From Chitinophagales bacterium (lineage in GTDB: Bacteria; Bacteroidota; Bacteroidia; Chitinophagales; Chitinophagaceae): a stretch of DNA of 64,000 bases. The stretch spans positions 139,556-203,555 of the forward strand of contig JAIXKI010000002.1 of the NCBI GenBank assembly GCA_026936105.1, read 5' to 3'. Positions 17,599-26,472 of this stretch are shown in pieces; within the stretch, counting starts at the first letter, position 1; each line of letters starts with the position of its first letter. A model generated the notes under the pieces. That model had not been told where the DNA came from and did no database searches. It saw nothing but the letters and a program-made list of their open reading frames with translations. Position numbers and translations under genes: made by a program.

Positions 17599-18354
17599 AT
17601 GAAATTACTGGAGAATAAAGTTGCGGTGGTCACAGGAGCCGCAAGAGGAATAGGCGAGGCTATTACATTAAAGTTTGCCGAACACGGCGCCCAAATCGCA
17701 TTCACTTATGTAAGCGACAGCAGCGCCGAAAAAGCAGCGGCTCTGGAAAAAAAGCTGGCAGGCTTAGGAGTTAAAGCCAAAGCATATAAAAGCAATGCAG
17801 GTGATTACGCACAGTGTGAAGCTCTGGTGAATGATGTATTGAAAGAATTCGGAACTATAGACATTTGTGTGAACAATGCAGGTATCTCCAAAGACAATCT
17901 TCTGCTGCGACTGACACCCGAGCAATGGGATGATGTGATCAGGGTAAACCTGAACGGAGTTTTTTACATGACGAAACTGGTGATCAAACCGATGATGAAA
18001 TCGAAGAATGGCACCATCATCAATATGAGTTCTGTGATCGGTGAGATGGGAAATGCGGGTCAATCCAGTTATGCCGCCAGCAAAGCAGGCATTATCGGTT
18101 TCACAAAGAGCGTGGCTAAAGAATTAGGAAGCCGCAATGTGCGTTGCAATGCCATAGCACCCGGTTTTGTGGAAACAGATATGACCAGTTATTTAAAAGA
18201 AGGGGAAACGGCTGATAAATATAAGGCTGGAATTCCATTGGGGCGTTTTGCTTCTGCCGAAGAGATCGCCAACACAGCATTATTTCTCGCATCTGATTGG
18301 GGCAAATACATCACGGGCCAGGTGATCAGTGTGTGCGGAGGATTGAATATGTAG
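17599..18354 (+). CDS. fabG: 3-oxoacyl-[ACP] reductase FabG-type SDR
   Basis: A short-chain dehydrogenase of 251 residues that reduces 3-oxoacyl-ACP with NADPH in fatty acid elongation. The cofactor motif is TGAARGIGEA, followed by NNAG, a catalytic Ser in NMSSVIGEMGN, and YAASKAG. The RCNAIAPGFVETDMT stretch and C-terminal ITGQVISVCGGLNM are FabG-like. An upstream in-frame ATG at 17578 lies inside the previous gene; MKLLENKVAVVTG at 17599 is the sensible start. Other SDR roles, such as polyketide or PHB reductases, cannot be excluded. Confidence 0.9.
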   Translation: MKLLENKVAVVTGAARGIGEAITLKFAEHGAQIAFTYVSDSSAEKAAALEKKLAGLGVKAKAYKSNAGDYAQCEALVNDVLKEFGTIDICVNNAGISKDNLLLRLTPEQWDDVIRVNLNGVFYMTKLVIKPMMKSKNGTIINMSSVIGEMGNAGQSSYAASKAGIIGFTKSVAKELGSRNVRCNAIAPGFVETDMTSYLKEGETADKYKAGIPLGRFASAEEIANTALFLASDWGKYITGQVISVCGGLNM

Positions 18355-18543
18355 GGTTGGCCGGTACTGTTATGTATTTTAGAATCCGGATATACGATTG
18401 TAAAAAACCAAAAATTAATTACAGCCCGTTGTTTATTGTGTATTCAAAGTAGCTGAAGGGTTTACTGATTTCATTTTGTAGATTTAATAAACCTTTTGTC
18501 AGACTTAATTTCAGGTGGCTGATAATTTTTTCAATCCGTCTTA

Positions 18544-19911
18544 TCATCTGAACTTCTGGATAAATGCAGCTAAAGAATAACCCATTGCCGGATAGTTCGG
18601 GTACGGATGAGAATTTCCGGTTTGCACGGCAATCCGTTCTTTTCCTTCATAGGCCGCATAGGGCTTGGTGTAAGCAGAATCTGCCGTGAAATTAAATCCG
18701 TAATAGTTGTCAATTGCTATAGCTGCATCCACTAAAAATATTTTTTCGCTTTCTTTATTGTCAAAGGTTTCAATAATATTTTTCCGGAGCTCCCAGATGC
18801 AGGCATTTTCTTTTGTAGTGAACTCCCCGGGCTGGTTGTCCAGGATTCCGCTGGTACTGGGAGGAATCATGATTACAAATTTTCCGTTAGGAACTGCTTT
18901 GAAATAAGAGGCTGCCACTTCTTTGATCCGTGCATTCCATTTTGAAAAATCAATTCTGCCGGGATAAGGAGCATTGCTGAAATCATTGGAGCCTAAAAAT
19001 TCAGCAAATACCGCAGGCGCCTTTAATTTCCACATAGAAAGATATTTTCCGTAATTAAAATGCCAGGTAAAATTATTGTAAGCCGCATTTTTCCATTTTG
19101 ACCCGTCAAACTGAACATATTTTTTCTTTGTATTATCATACATAACGTCATTGACTTCCGGCTTTAATTTGTATCCTGTTGCTGTATCAAATAAAAGGGA
19201 GCAGGTGCTGAATCGTCCGGCCCAATACCGCTCATCAAAAGTCCAGTTGTTTTGAGGATGTAACCGCACTTCATTAGCAAGTTTCCAGAAATGAGTAGAG
19301 CCCCAATACCGGTAATTGCCATCCGGCTGCCAGAATCCATTGTAAGATTGAGTACGTTCTGTTGAAACGGAAAAATAGTCGTCGAGAGTCCAACCGCCCC
19401 GCCCTTCATCAAATTGGCCCGGGCAATCCAGGGCATCACGAAGCCCGATTAACTGTAATTTCGGGACATTACCGGATGTAATCAATGCATCTTTAAAAAA
19501 CGCCCCGTTTGTAAAACTGTCCCCCAGGATAGAAACAGTTATGGTATCAGATCCGGTTCCTTTTTCCCCCACGACAATGGTAGAAGTAATTGTTTTGATT
19601 GTATCAAAATTATCCTGATTTATCAAACTGAGGGTAATGGTTGTATTGTCTTTCGGCGCCGTGATACTTGCCACACGCTGAAGACGTCTTTTAAATCTTG
19701 CGGTACCGGAAAAACGGACAACATCGTTATAGGGCCTCCATCGCTTGAGAAGAGGTTCTACGAATATTTCATTTTGCGTGCCTGACAATAAATATAATTT
19801 TGAAGGCAGGCAAATGTCATTGGTGAAAGGAGCCGGGCTTGTCTGCGAAATAACAGGGATGGAGGGGAATAATGTACATGATACAATCACGGCCAGTCCG
19901 ATTTTTTTCAT
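18544..19911 (-). CDS. Exported SGNH/GDSL-type hydrolase
   Basis: A 455-residue protein with a signal peptide (about 1-22). A beta-rich domain (about 25-130) is followed by a GDSL/SGNH catalytic region: block I reads VSILGDSFTNGAFF (nucleophile Ser), block III FAEFLGSNDFSN, and the C-terminal NSHPYPNYPAMGYS provides the likely catalytic His. Such enzymes deacylate carbohydrates or lipids outside the cytoplasm. The substrate is unknown and the gene stands alone, convergent with fabG. Confidence 0.75.
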   Translation of the reverse strand: MKKIGLAVIVSCTLFPSIPVISQTSPAPFTNDICLPSKLYLLSGTQNEIFVEPLLKRWRPYNDVVRFSGTARFKRRLQRVASITAPKDNTTITLSLINQDNFDTIKTITSTIVVGEKGTGSDTITVSILGDSFTNGAFFKDALITSGNVPKLQLIGLRDALDCPGQFDEGRGGWTLDDYFSVSTERTQSYNGFWQPDGNYRYWGSTHFWKLANEVRLHPQNNWTFDERYWAGRFSTCSLLFDTATGYKLKPEVNDVMYDNTKKKYVQFDGSKWKNAAYNNFTWHFNYGKYLSMWKLKAPAVFAEFLGSNDFSNAPYPGRIDFSKWNARIKEVAASYFKAVPNGKFVIMIPPSTSGILDNQPGEFTTKENACIWELRKNIIETFDNKESEKIFLVDAAIAIDNYYGFNFTADSAYTKPYAAYEGKERIAVQTGNSHPYPNYPAMGYSLAAFIQKFR

Positions 19912-20210
19912 GTTTTTGTTTTAGATAAATTAATAAAACGTATTGAGAATTTTATTTGCCTGATATAAAACAACACAACATGGACAGTGTAAGCGCCGTC
20001 GTATAGCAATCATCCAAAGCAGAGCGATAACCTGATGGAATGGTACTGTTTTCTTTTTATCCGGTGCATACCGGAAGAAAACAATAGTAGAATCAGTACT
20101 GCAATATACACATTCTCTGCAAATTGAAAGCAGTAAATTAAGCCATGCTGTTCCGCAGGTAAGTGGCTGCAGGGATTTTGGAGATTTTTATCAGCCATGT
20201 TTTTGCCCTT
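19912..20210. other. Intergenic gap without a convincing gene
   Basis: About 300 bp between the SGNH hydrolase and the rhamnose-pathway gene. It contains a 62-codon minus-strand frame (20198-20010) with one hydrophobic stretch but no recognisable family, and I leave it uncalled. No RNA or terminator hairpin was seen. Confidence 0.4.
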
Positions 20211-21074
20211 TCAAAAGTAATTTTTATTTTCTTTCAGAAATTCCACAAGGGCTTTTTTCCATTCAGGCATTTTATTAATACCGATAGATTTTAATTGATG
20301 GTTTTCCAGCACAGAATAGAAAGGCCTTTTCACTGAATGCTGAAAATCATTTACGCTGACGGGGATTAAAGGTGTCTTTATCTTTAACTCGCCCCAGATT
20401 GTTTTTGCAAATTCATACCAGGATACCGATCCTTCGCAACTCATATGATAAAGCCCATAGGCTTCTGTCCGGACCAATGCCAGTGTATTTTTTGCGATCC
20501 ACTTTGTCGGTGTGGGAGTCAATACTTCATCGTTCACCACTTTCACTTCCGGTTTTTCTTTGGCCGCTTTTAAAATGGAAGTGATAAAATTATTTCCCTT
20601 ACTCCTGCTGGGAACTTTTCCATAGATACCAGATACCCTTACCACAAAAGAAAGGTCACAATAATTCAATGAAAAATATTCTCCTGAAAGTTTGGTGTTG
20701 CCATAAACATTGAGTGGGTTGGGAAGGTCATCTTCTTTATAGGGCCTTTGTTTCTTTCCGTCAAAAACATAGTCGGTGCTGTACTGGAGAAAACGGATAC
20801 CCATTTCGGCACAAACCTTTGCAAGATTCAAAGGACCAGTGGCATTGATCTGAAAAGCTTTTATAGGCTCCATCTCAGCATCCGGAACTTTATTGTACGC
20901 AGCAGTGTTGATCAGAATATCGGGCTTGACAGATAATAAAATCTTCTTTACACTATCAATATCCGTAATCTCAATATCCGCATGAGTAAGCCCAATGACT
21001 TCATGCGCCGGAGAAAATTCTTCCACCAGGTCTGTTCCTAATTGTCCGTTTGCTCCTACAATTGCAACTTTCAT
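20211..21074 (-). CDS. rfbD: dTDP-4-dehydrorhamnose reductase (RmlD/RfbD)
   Basis: This extended SDR catalyses the final step of dTDP-L-rhamnose synthesis. The frame is open to 21167, but the NAD-binding start MKVAIVGANGQLG places the true ATG at 21074 (287 residues). The catalytic Thr/Tyr/Lys are in QYSTDYVFDG and NVYGNTKLSGE, with substrate-region FVVRVSGIYG. No rmlA/B/C is adjacent, so either the pathway genes are scattered or this is a related NAD-dependent sugar epimerase/reductase. It ends a minus-strand run that begins with paaZ. Confidence 0.88.
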   Translation of the reverse strand: MKVAIVGANGQLGTDLVEEFSPAHEVIGLTHADIEITDIDSVKKILLSVKPDILINTAAYNKVPDAEMEPIKAFQINATGPLNLAKVCAEMGIRFLQYSTDYVFDGKKQRPYKEDDLPNPLNVYGNTKLSGEYFSLNYCDLSFVVRVSGIYGKVPSRSKGNNFITSILKAAKEKPEVKVVNDEVLTPTPTKWIAKNTLALVRTEAYGLYHMSCEGSVSWYEFAKTIWGELKIKTPLIPVSVNDFQHSVKRPFYSVLENHQLKSIGINKMPEWKKALVEFLKENKNYF

Positions 21075-21117
21075 TGAACCGTATCGTTTTTCTGAGAAAT
21101 TTTTTTTGAAAGTGACT

Positions 21118-21891
21118 TTATTTTTTCGATCTGAATTTACGGATCGCTTCTTTTGTAAACCCGCCAAGCACCAGCCTGCCGCTTATCGCTGCCCTTTCTC
21201 TCAGCAATTCATCCCAATGCTCAGTTCCTTTCCAGTACATCTTTTTCATTTCAGCCATGGCTTCAGGATTCGAAGCCGACATTTGTGCTGCCAGCTTTGC
21301 AATGGCGCTGTCCATTTCGGAGGCGGAAGGATACACTTCAAAATAGAGTCCTTTCCTCCCTGCCCATTGGGCATTTCTCCACGAGGATGCGTCCATGGAT
21401 AATTGTGAGAAGGCAGATAAACCGATCTTTCTTTCCACGGCAGGCCCGACTACAAAAGGACCGATACCGATGGAAAGCTCACTGAGTTTGATGCCTGCTC
21501 CTTCCACCGCAATGGCATAATCCACTGCCGCTGCGATACCCACTCCTCCGCCAACACATTTCCCCTGAAAGCGGCCAATGATAAACTTAGGACAGGTGCG
21601 CATGGCATTGATGACATTGGCAAAACCGCTGAAGAAATGCAATCCTTCTTCTTCATTTTTTATGGCAATGAGTTCATCAAAAGAAGCACCGGCACAAAAT
21701 GCTTTATCTCCTGCGGACTTTAAAATGATCACTTTGATCCCCGTATCATCTCCCGCCTTCTTAATAGCCCGAGTCAGATCCTGCAGGATCGTTCCCGGCA
21801 GGGAATTACTCAACGGATGAAAGAATTCAATGGTGGCAATTCCGCCAGCCGTCATTGTCTTTACATAACCATTCATATTTTCAGAACTCAT
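21118..21891 (-). CDS. Enoyl-CoA hydratase/isomerase family protein (possibly PaaG/PaaF-like)
   Basis: A 257-residue crotonase. Characteristic parts are the oxyanion-hole region DKAFCAGASFDEL, the helix IIGRFQGKCVGGGVGIAAAVDYAIA, and the ELSIGIGPFVVGPAVERKIG segment, where Glu residues occupy positions near the catalytic pair. It lies 69 bp downstream of paaZ in the same orientation, so a role in phenylacetyl-CoA degradation (oxepin isomerase or hydratase step) is likely but inferred from context. General beta-oxidation is the alternative. Confidence 0.82.
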   Translation of the reverse strand: MSSENMNGYVKTMTAGGIATIEFFHPLSNSLPGTILQDLTRAIKKAGDDTGIKVIILKSAGDKAFCAGASFDELIAIKNEEEGLHFFSGFANVINAMRTCPKFIIGRFQGKCVGGGVGIAAAVDYAIAVEGAGIKLSELSIGIGPFVVGPAVERKIGLSAFSQLSMDASSWRNAQWAGRKGLYFEVYPSASEMDSAIAKLAAQMSASNPEAMAEMKKMYWKGTEHWDELLRERAAISGRLVLGGFTKEAIRKFRSKK

Positions 21892-21960
21892 GATTTGTGA
21901 CCTGTCTTTAATTACTGATCATTCAAAACGAATGAACTTCTTTTATATTTCACTAAAAAT

Positions 21961-24012
21961 TCAGGGATCTTTTTTTCTTCTCACCATGGTCAATATAGTT
22001 GCGATCCCCACTTGTTCATCTGTGTCATCAAACATTTCCACCAGCCATTTTACGATCCCTCTCGGAATTTCATTCTCTTCTTTTTTATCCTGCGGTACTT
22101 TTTCCTTGCAGGTAAAACGGACATAGATCTCAGTTCCCGGGTACACAGGTTTGGTAAATCTCAATTCATCAATGCCATAATTGAGCAGCACCGGGTTTTT
22201 TTCATAACTGTCCACAAACAATCCTGCTGCAGCGCTCATGATAAAATAACCATGTGCCACCTGTTTTTCAAACATGGTATCCGTAAAATCAGTTTCTTTC
22301 AGGTGAGCATAAAAATGATCGCCGCTCAGGTCGGCAAACCGGTCAACATCTTCCGAAACGATCATTCTCTTTCCGGTCACCAACTGATCACCAACCTGCA
22401 AATCTTCATAATACTTTTTAAAAGGATGAATATCGCTGACTCTTCCCTTTGCATTCTGATGAAATGTCCCGGTGATGGCAGTGATGGAAGTCGGAGAACC
22501 CTGTATGGCAGACCGCTGCATATAATGTCTGACCCCGCGTATGCCTCCCATTTCTTCGCCGCCACCCGCATGACCGGGGCCGCCATGCACCAGTAATGGC
22601 AGAGGAGAACCATGGCCTGTGCTTTCTTTGGCACATTCTTCATTCAACACAAGTATCCTTCCATGATAAGAGGCTGCTCCCAGCACATAATCTTTAGCAA
22701 TTTTATTATCGGCAGTAACGATGGTGCTGCATAGGGAACCTTTGCCTTTCTTGCTCAGTTCAATGGCTTCTTCCATCGTTTTGTAAGGCATCACGGTACT
22801 GACCGGACCGAATGCCTCCACCTCATGCACTTCCCTGCTTTCAAAAGGTTTTTCATTTTTCAAAAGAATCGGCGACATGAAAGCGCCGTTATTGGAATCG
22901 GCATCAACTACATTCACGCTGTCCAATGAGCCATATACGATCTGTGACGATGCCAGGAGTTTTTGCACCTGCGCCCTTACTTCCTGCCTCTGATCTTTCC
23001 CTGCAAGTGATCCCATGCGCACTTTTTCATTCAATGGATTCCCGATCGTTGTTTGCGATAAAGAAGCGGCAATAGCTTTCCACACTTCTTCCATTTTATT
23101 TTCAGGAGCAAAGATCCTCCGTATTGCCGTGCATCTCTGCCCGGCTTTGATCGTCATTTCTTTTCTTACTTCTTTGATAAAAATATCCCATTCCGCCATT
23201 CCGGGATGAACATCTTCACCCAGCACAATACAATTCAATGAATCTGCTTCCATGTTAAAATAAACAGATTCGCTCATGATCTTTGGGTGAGACCTGAGTT
23301 TCATTCCTGTGATCTCAGAGCCTGTCACCGTCACCACATCCTGCGAAGAAACATGATCCAGCATGTCTCCTGCACTTCCGCATACTAACTGCAAGGCACC
23401 CTCGGGTAAGATTTGTGAGGCAATGATCTCTTTCACCACTGCTTCTGTCAGGTATGAAGTGATCGTTGCGGGCTTCACCACGGCAGGCACACCAGCCAGC
23501 CAGTTCACCGCACATTTTTCCAGCATGCCCCATACCGGAAAATTGAATGCATTGATATGAATGGCCACCCCTTCTTTGGGAACCATGATATGATGCCCGA
23601 TGAAATTTCCTGCTTTGCTGATGGCAACGGGGTCGCCATCGGTGCAGTAAGGAAGATCCGGAAACTTTCTGCGCAGGGAAGAGTTGACAAAAAGATTACC
23701 GATACCGCCTTCAATGTCTATCCAGCTGTCTGACCTGGTGGCGCCGGTATGATAACTGATCCGGTAAAAATTTTCTTTCCTCTCTATCAAATAAACCGCC
23801 AGTGTACGCAACATCCTTCCCCGCTCATGAAAAGTCATTTTGCGCAAAGCCGGATTACCCACCTTTCTTCCATAATCAAGTATGGCACCGAAATCCAGTC
23901 CTTCTGTAGAAGCGGCGGCAACAGGCTCACCCGTTACTGCATCAAACAATGCCCGGCCTTCACCATCCCCGGCGACCCACTTGCCTTCTATATAGTTTTC
24001 AAGTTTTTTCAT
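21961..24012 (-). CDS. paaZ: Bifunctional PaaZ: oxepin-CoA hydrolase / semialdehyde dehydrogenase
   Basis: In phenylacetate degradation PaaZ opens the oxepin-CoA ring with its hydratase domain and oxidises the resulting aldehyde with its dehydrogenase domain. The 683-residue protein has an ALDH domain (about 1-510) with IHINAFNFPVWGMLEK, the cofactor region VVTGSEITG and catalytic Cys C294 in AGQRCTAIRR. A MaoC/R-hydratase domain (about 525-683) carries FADLSGDHFYAH and HGYFIMSAAAGLF. Length matches E. coli PaaZ. A GTG at 24021 is open in frame, but MKKLENYIEGKW at 24012 is the better start. Ring-epoxidase genes paaA-E are not in the window. Confidence 0.93.
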   Translation of the reverse strand: MKKLENYIEGKWVAGDGEGRALFDAVTGEPVAAASTEGLDFGAILDYGRKVGNPALRKMTFHERGRMLRTLAVYLIERKENFYRISYHTGATRSDSWIDIEGGIGNLFVNSSLRRKFPDLPYCTDGDPVAISKAGNFIGHHIMVPKEGVAIHINAFNFPVWGMLEKCAVNWLAGVPAVVKPATITSYLTEAVVKEIIASQILPEGALQLVCGSAGDMLDHVSSQDVVTVTGSEITGMKLRSHPKIMSESVYFNMEADSLNCIVLGEDVHPGMAEWDIFIKEVRKEMTIKAGQRCTAIRRIFAPENKMEEVWKAIAASLSQTTIGNPLNEKVRMGSLAGKDQRQEVRAQVQKLLASSQIVYGSLDSVNVVDADSNNGAFMSPILLKNEKPFESREVHEVEAFGPVSTVMPYKTMEEAIELSKKGKGSLCSTIVTADNKIAKDYVLGAASYHGRILVLNEECAKESTGHGSPLPLLVHGGPGHAGGGEEMGGIRGVRHYMQRSAIQGSPTSITAITGTFHQNAKGRVSDIHPFKKYYEDLQVGDQLVTGKRMIVSEDVDRFADLSGDHFYAHLKETDFTDTMFEKQVAHGYFIMSAAAGLFVDSYEKNPVLLNYGIDELRFTKPVYPGTEIYVRFTCKEKVPQDKKEENEIPRGIVKWLVEMFDDTDEQVGIATILTMVRRKKDP

Positions 24013-24084
24013 GATCCGCACAATTACTGACAGCGAAATTACTGTAAATAAAAAACTGGCAGCGCTTTATGATCTTGCGGTCTG

Positions 24085-24092
24085 TATCTTTG
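24085..24092 (+). promoter_or_regulatory. -7 promoter box for the small exported protein pair
   Basis: TATCTTTG, an exact TAnnTTTG match, 15 bp upstream of the ATG at 24108 in the divergent gap with paaZ. Confidence 0.5.
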
Positions 24093-24107
24093 CTCAAACT
24101 CTGAACC

Positions 24108-24506
24108 ATGCTAAAATCTGTTGCTCCCTTACTTACTTTTTTATTGTTATTTTCATTTGTGCCTTCCGGGGCACAGGAAAAATTTGAATGGAAAGAAATG
24201 GATGATTTCCATACGGTGATGTCAGGCACTTTTCATCCCTCGCAGGGAGGAGACCTCGGACCGATCAGATCCCGCAGCGGGGAAATGGCAGAAAAAGCCG
24301 TTACCTGGCAAAAATCCAAAGTACCGGACGGTTTAAATAAAAAAGAGATCAGGGCTTCACTGAAAAAACTGGTTGCTTCTTCTAAAGAGCTGGACAAGCT
24401 GGTAAAAATCAATGCTGATGATGAAACATTGAAACAAAAACTTTCTTCACTTCACGATGTCTTTCACGGAATAAAAGATGCTTATGACAAGAAAGAGAAA
24501 ATGTAA
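24108..24506 (+). CDS. Small exported helical protein of unknown function
   Basis: A 132-residue protein with a signal peptide (about 1-22, ending PSGAQ). The mature part is almost wholly alpha-helical by composition and contains DFHTVMSGTFHPSQGGDLGPIRSR, two His-containing helices and a Lys-rich end. The arrangement recalls the cytochrome b562/c' four-helix fold, but no CxxCH is present, so haem attachment is not indicated. It is followed by a small lipoprotein gene in the same orientation whose frame can overlap its 3' end. Confidence 0.7.
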   Translation: MLKSVAPLLTFLLLFSFVPSGAQEKFEWKEMDDFHTVMSGTFHPSQGGDLGPIRSRSGEMAEKAVTWQKSKVPDGLNKKEIRASLKKLVASSKELDKLVKINADDETLKQKLSSLHDVFHGIKDAYDKKEKM

Positions 24507-24516
24507 TTCCCAAATA

Positions 24517-24999
24517 GTGATCTTGAAAAAATTTTTATTCGTACTGACGGCATTTATTACAATAATTGCATCCTCCTGTAACGATTCATCGGACAGCAAT
24601 TCCAATAATGCGAGGACAAGGCCTAAAAGCAAAGTGGACAGCCTGATGGATAATATCATGGCAGATCATGGAACCGGAATGGCCAAAATGAATAAGATCT
24701 CTGTGGTACAGGGACAGATCCGGAAAATCATTGACTCCATCGGTAAACTCCCGGTAAAAGAAAGAAATGCATTGGCATCATACAAAACAGACCTGGACAG
24801 TTTATTCTCCCGGTTACAAAACGCGGAAGACAGGATGAATCAATGGATGGATGAATTCAATATGGATTCACTGGAAAATGATGCTGAAAAACGTGTTCAA
24901 TATCTTTCATCTGAAAATCAGAAAACAGCAAAACTGAAAGATGACATGGTCAGCCTGTTGCAAAAAGCAGATTCGCTCCTGAGTAAAAACAAACAATAA
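24517..24999 (+). CDS. Small helical lipoprotein of unknown function
   Basis: The frame is open from ATG 24478, which overlaps the previous gene. A GTG at 24517 (or TTG at 24523) gives an ideal lipoprotein signal, KKFLFVLTAFITIIASSC, with the acylated Cys 20 residues in, so I prefer 24517. The mature part of about 140 residues is polar, Ser/Asn-rich at first, then long amphipathic helices with heptad-like Leu/Ile spacing. I do not recognise a family. It is probably cotranscribed with the preceding exported protein. Its stop is 16 bp from the convergent adk stop. Confidence 0.65.
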   Translation: MILKKFLFVLTAFITIIASSCNDSSDSNSNNARTRPKSKVDSLMDNIMADHGTGMAKMNKISVVQGQIRKIIDSIGKLPVKERNALASYKTDLDSLFSRLQNAEDRMNQWMDEFNMDSLENDAEKRVQYLSSENQKTAKLKDDMVSLLQKADSLLSKNKQ

Positions 25000-25015
25000 A
25001 AGCAGTTTTACAAGA

Positions 25016-25594
25016 TCACTTTTTCTTTTTATCAATTGCCTCACACAACGAGAAGAAGATCTCATCAATACTTCCTTCTCCTTTCACCGACTGAAATTTT
25101 TTTGATTTTATGTAATGCTCGGCCACCGGAGCTGTTTCATCTTTATAAACAGAAAGTCTTTTACGGATCACTTCTTCATTGGTGTCATCACTGCGCCCCG
25201 ATGTTTTACCCCGGTCAAGTATGCGCTTCACCACTTCTTCATCACCCACTTCCAAAGCCAGGACCGTATTGATGGAATTCTTTCTCAGCTCAAGGAGCTT
25301 ATCCAATGCTTTTGCCTGTGCCACTGTTCTGGGAAATCCATCAAATAAAAATCCGGCTGCGTTTTTATGATGCTCCAGGCTGCTGTCTATCATGCCAATC
25401 ACCACTTCATCGGGCACCAGCTGGCCTTTATCCATAAACTTCTTTGCTTCCAGCCCGAGAGGTGTTTTTTTGGAGATCTCTTCCCGAAGCAGATTGCCGG
25501 TTGACAAATGAATCAGTTTGTATTTTCCGACCAGTTTCTCGGCCTGAGTTCCTTTTCCGCTTCCGGGCGGGCCAAATAGTATTAAATTAAACAT
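25016..25594 (-). CDS. adk: Adenylate kinase
   Basis: Interconverts ATP + AMP and 2 ADP. The 192-residue enzyme is the short-LID form: P-loop FGPPGSGKGTQAEKL at the N-terminus, AMP-binding IHLSTGNLLREE, FDGFPRTVAQA, and a reduced LID (RGKTSGRSDDTNEEVIRKRL) without zinc cysteines. It is a single gene, convergent with the small lipoprotein. Confidence 0.97.
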   Translation of the reverse strand: MFNLILFGPPGSGKGTQAEKLVGKYKLIHLSTGNLLREEISKKTPLGLEAKKFMDKGQLVPDEVVIGMIDSSLEHHKNAAGFLFDGFPRTVAQAKALDKLLELRKNSINTVLALEVGDEEVVKRILDRGKTSGRSDDTNEEVIRKRLSVYKDETAPVAEHYIKSKKFQSVKGEGSIDEIFFSLCEAIDKKKK

Positions 25595-25755
25595 AGGTAT
25601 TTTCTCCGGGCGGTAAATATAATGTACCGGAGTTAAAAATCATCCGTTAAAACCGGAATAAGTCAAAATCATGACACAAATACAATTCTTTTATCTGCAG
25701 TTATCTCTCATCATCAGGGAAAAGCGCTCAAATCTGTTTGTCATAAATTTATGGC

Positions 25756-26301
25756 ATGAATGCAAACAGAAAAACAGATATTTTATTTACGATCCTAATT
25801 TTTATGTCATTGCTTTTTGCATGCAATCCTCCTAAAAATGAAACAGTCAATAAATCAACCGATATGGAAAAAAATAATCCTGTATATTCAAATACCGATA
25901 CTTCTAAAGTTGTAATGAGTGAAGAAGAATGGAAAAAAATTTTACCTGAAAATGTGTATTACATAGCCCGTTTGAAAGGAACTGAAAGACCATGGAGCAG
26001 CAAGTATGAAGATTTCTTTGAAACCGGTACATATTATTGTGCCGCCTGCGGCAATCCGTTATTTAAAAGCAATGCAAAATTTGAAAGCAGTTGCGGCTGG
26101 CCGAGTTTTTTTGAACCCATCAGCAAAGAAAGCATTATCTATACTCCGGATGATTCTCATGGCATGCACCGCACCGAAGTGCAGTGTGGCCGTTGCAAAG
26201 CACATCTGGGTCATGTTTTTGATGACGGGCCCAAACCAACAGGCTTGCGGTATTGCATCAACGGAGTTGTGCTGAATTTTGAAAAAGCTGAAAAAAACTG
26301 A
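25756..26301 (+). CDS. msrB: Peptide-methionine (R)-S-oxide reductase, lipoprotein form
   Basis: Repairs oxidised methionine (R-sulfoxide) in proteins. The N-terminus is a lipoprotein signal (FMSLLFACNPP), so the enzyme acts outside the cytoplasm, anchored in a membrane. The MsrB domain (about 53-178) carries zinc-site CxxC pairs CAAC and CGRC, the CGWPSFF motif, HLGHVFDDGP, and catalytic Cys C167 in RYCINGVVLNF. All key residues are present. No msrA is adjacent. Confidence 0.93.
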   Translation: MNANRKTDILFTILIFMSLLFACNPPKNETVNKSTDMEKNNPVYSNTDTSKVVMSEEEWKKILPENVYYIARLKGTERPWSSKYEDFFETGTYYCAACGNPLFKSNAKFESSCGWPSFFEPISKESIIYTPDDSHGMHRTEVQCGRCKAHLGHVFDDGPKPTGLRYCINGVVLNFEKAEKN

Positions 26302-26444
26302 ACCAAGTCCGGTATCTGAAATTCCGGTTTGAAATCTTGATTTCTTTTTTGCTCTTCAGATCCGATTCAATTAAGAAATTAAGATCATTTGTATAAGACG
26401 ATCTTTGTTGTTGCTTTATTTTTTCCTTAACAGGGCTTAAGGGT

Positions 26445-26452
26445 TACTTTTG
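26445..26452 (+). promoter_or_regulatory. -7 promoter box of the M16 protease gene
   Basis: TACTTTTG, an exact TAnnTTTG match, 20 bp upstream of the ATG at 26473. Confidence 0.5.
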
Positions 26453-26472
26453 CCTCTCAAATCTTTACGGAC

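Noticed and set aside
20010-20198. 62-codon minus-strand frame 13 bp downstream of the rfbD-like gene
   Set aside because: One hydrophobic stretch, but no recognisable family, no promoter, and sequence composition like non-coding DNA; not called.
26300-26352. Hairpin-like sequence after msrB (GAAATCTTGATTTC followed by T run)
   Set aside because: Only a 5-bp AT-rich stem; too weak to call a terminator.
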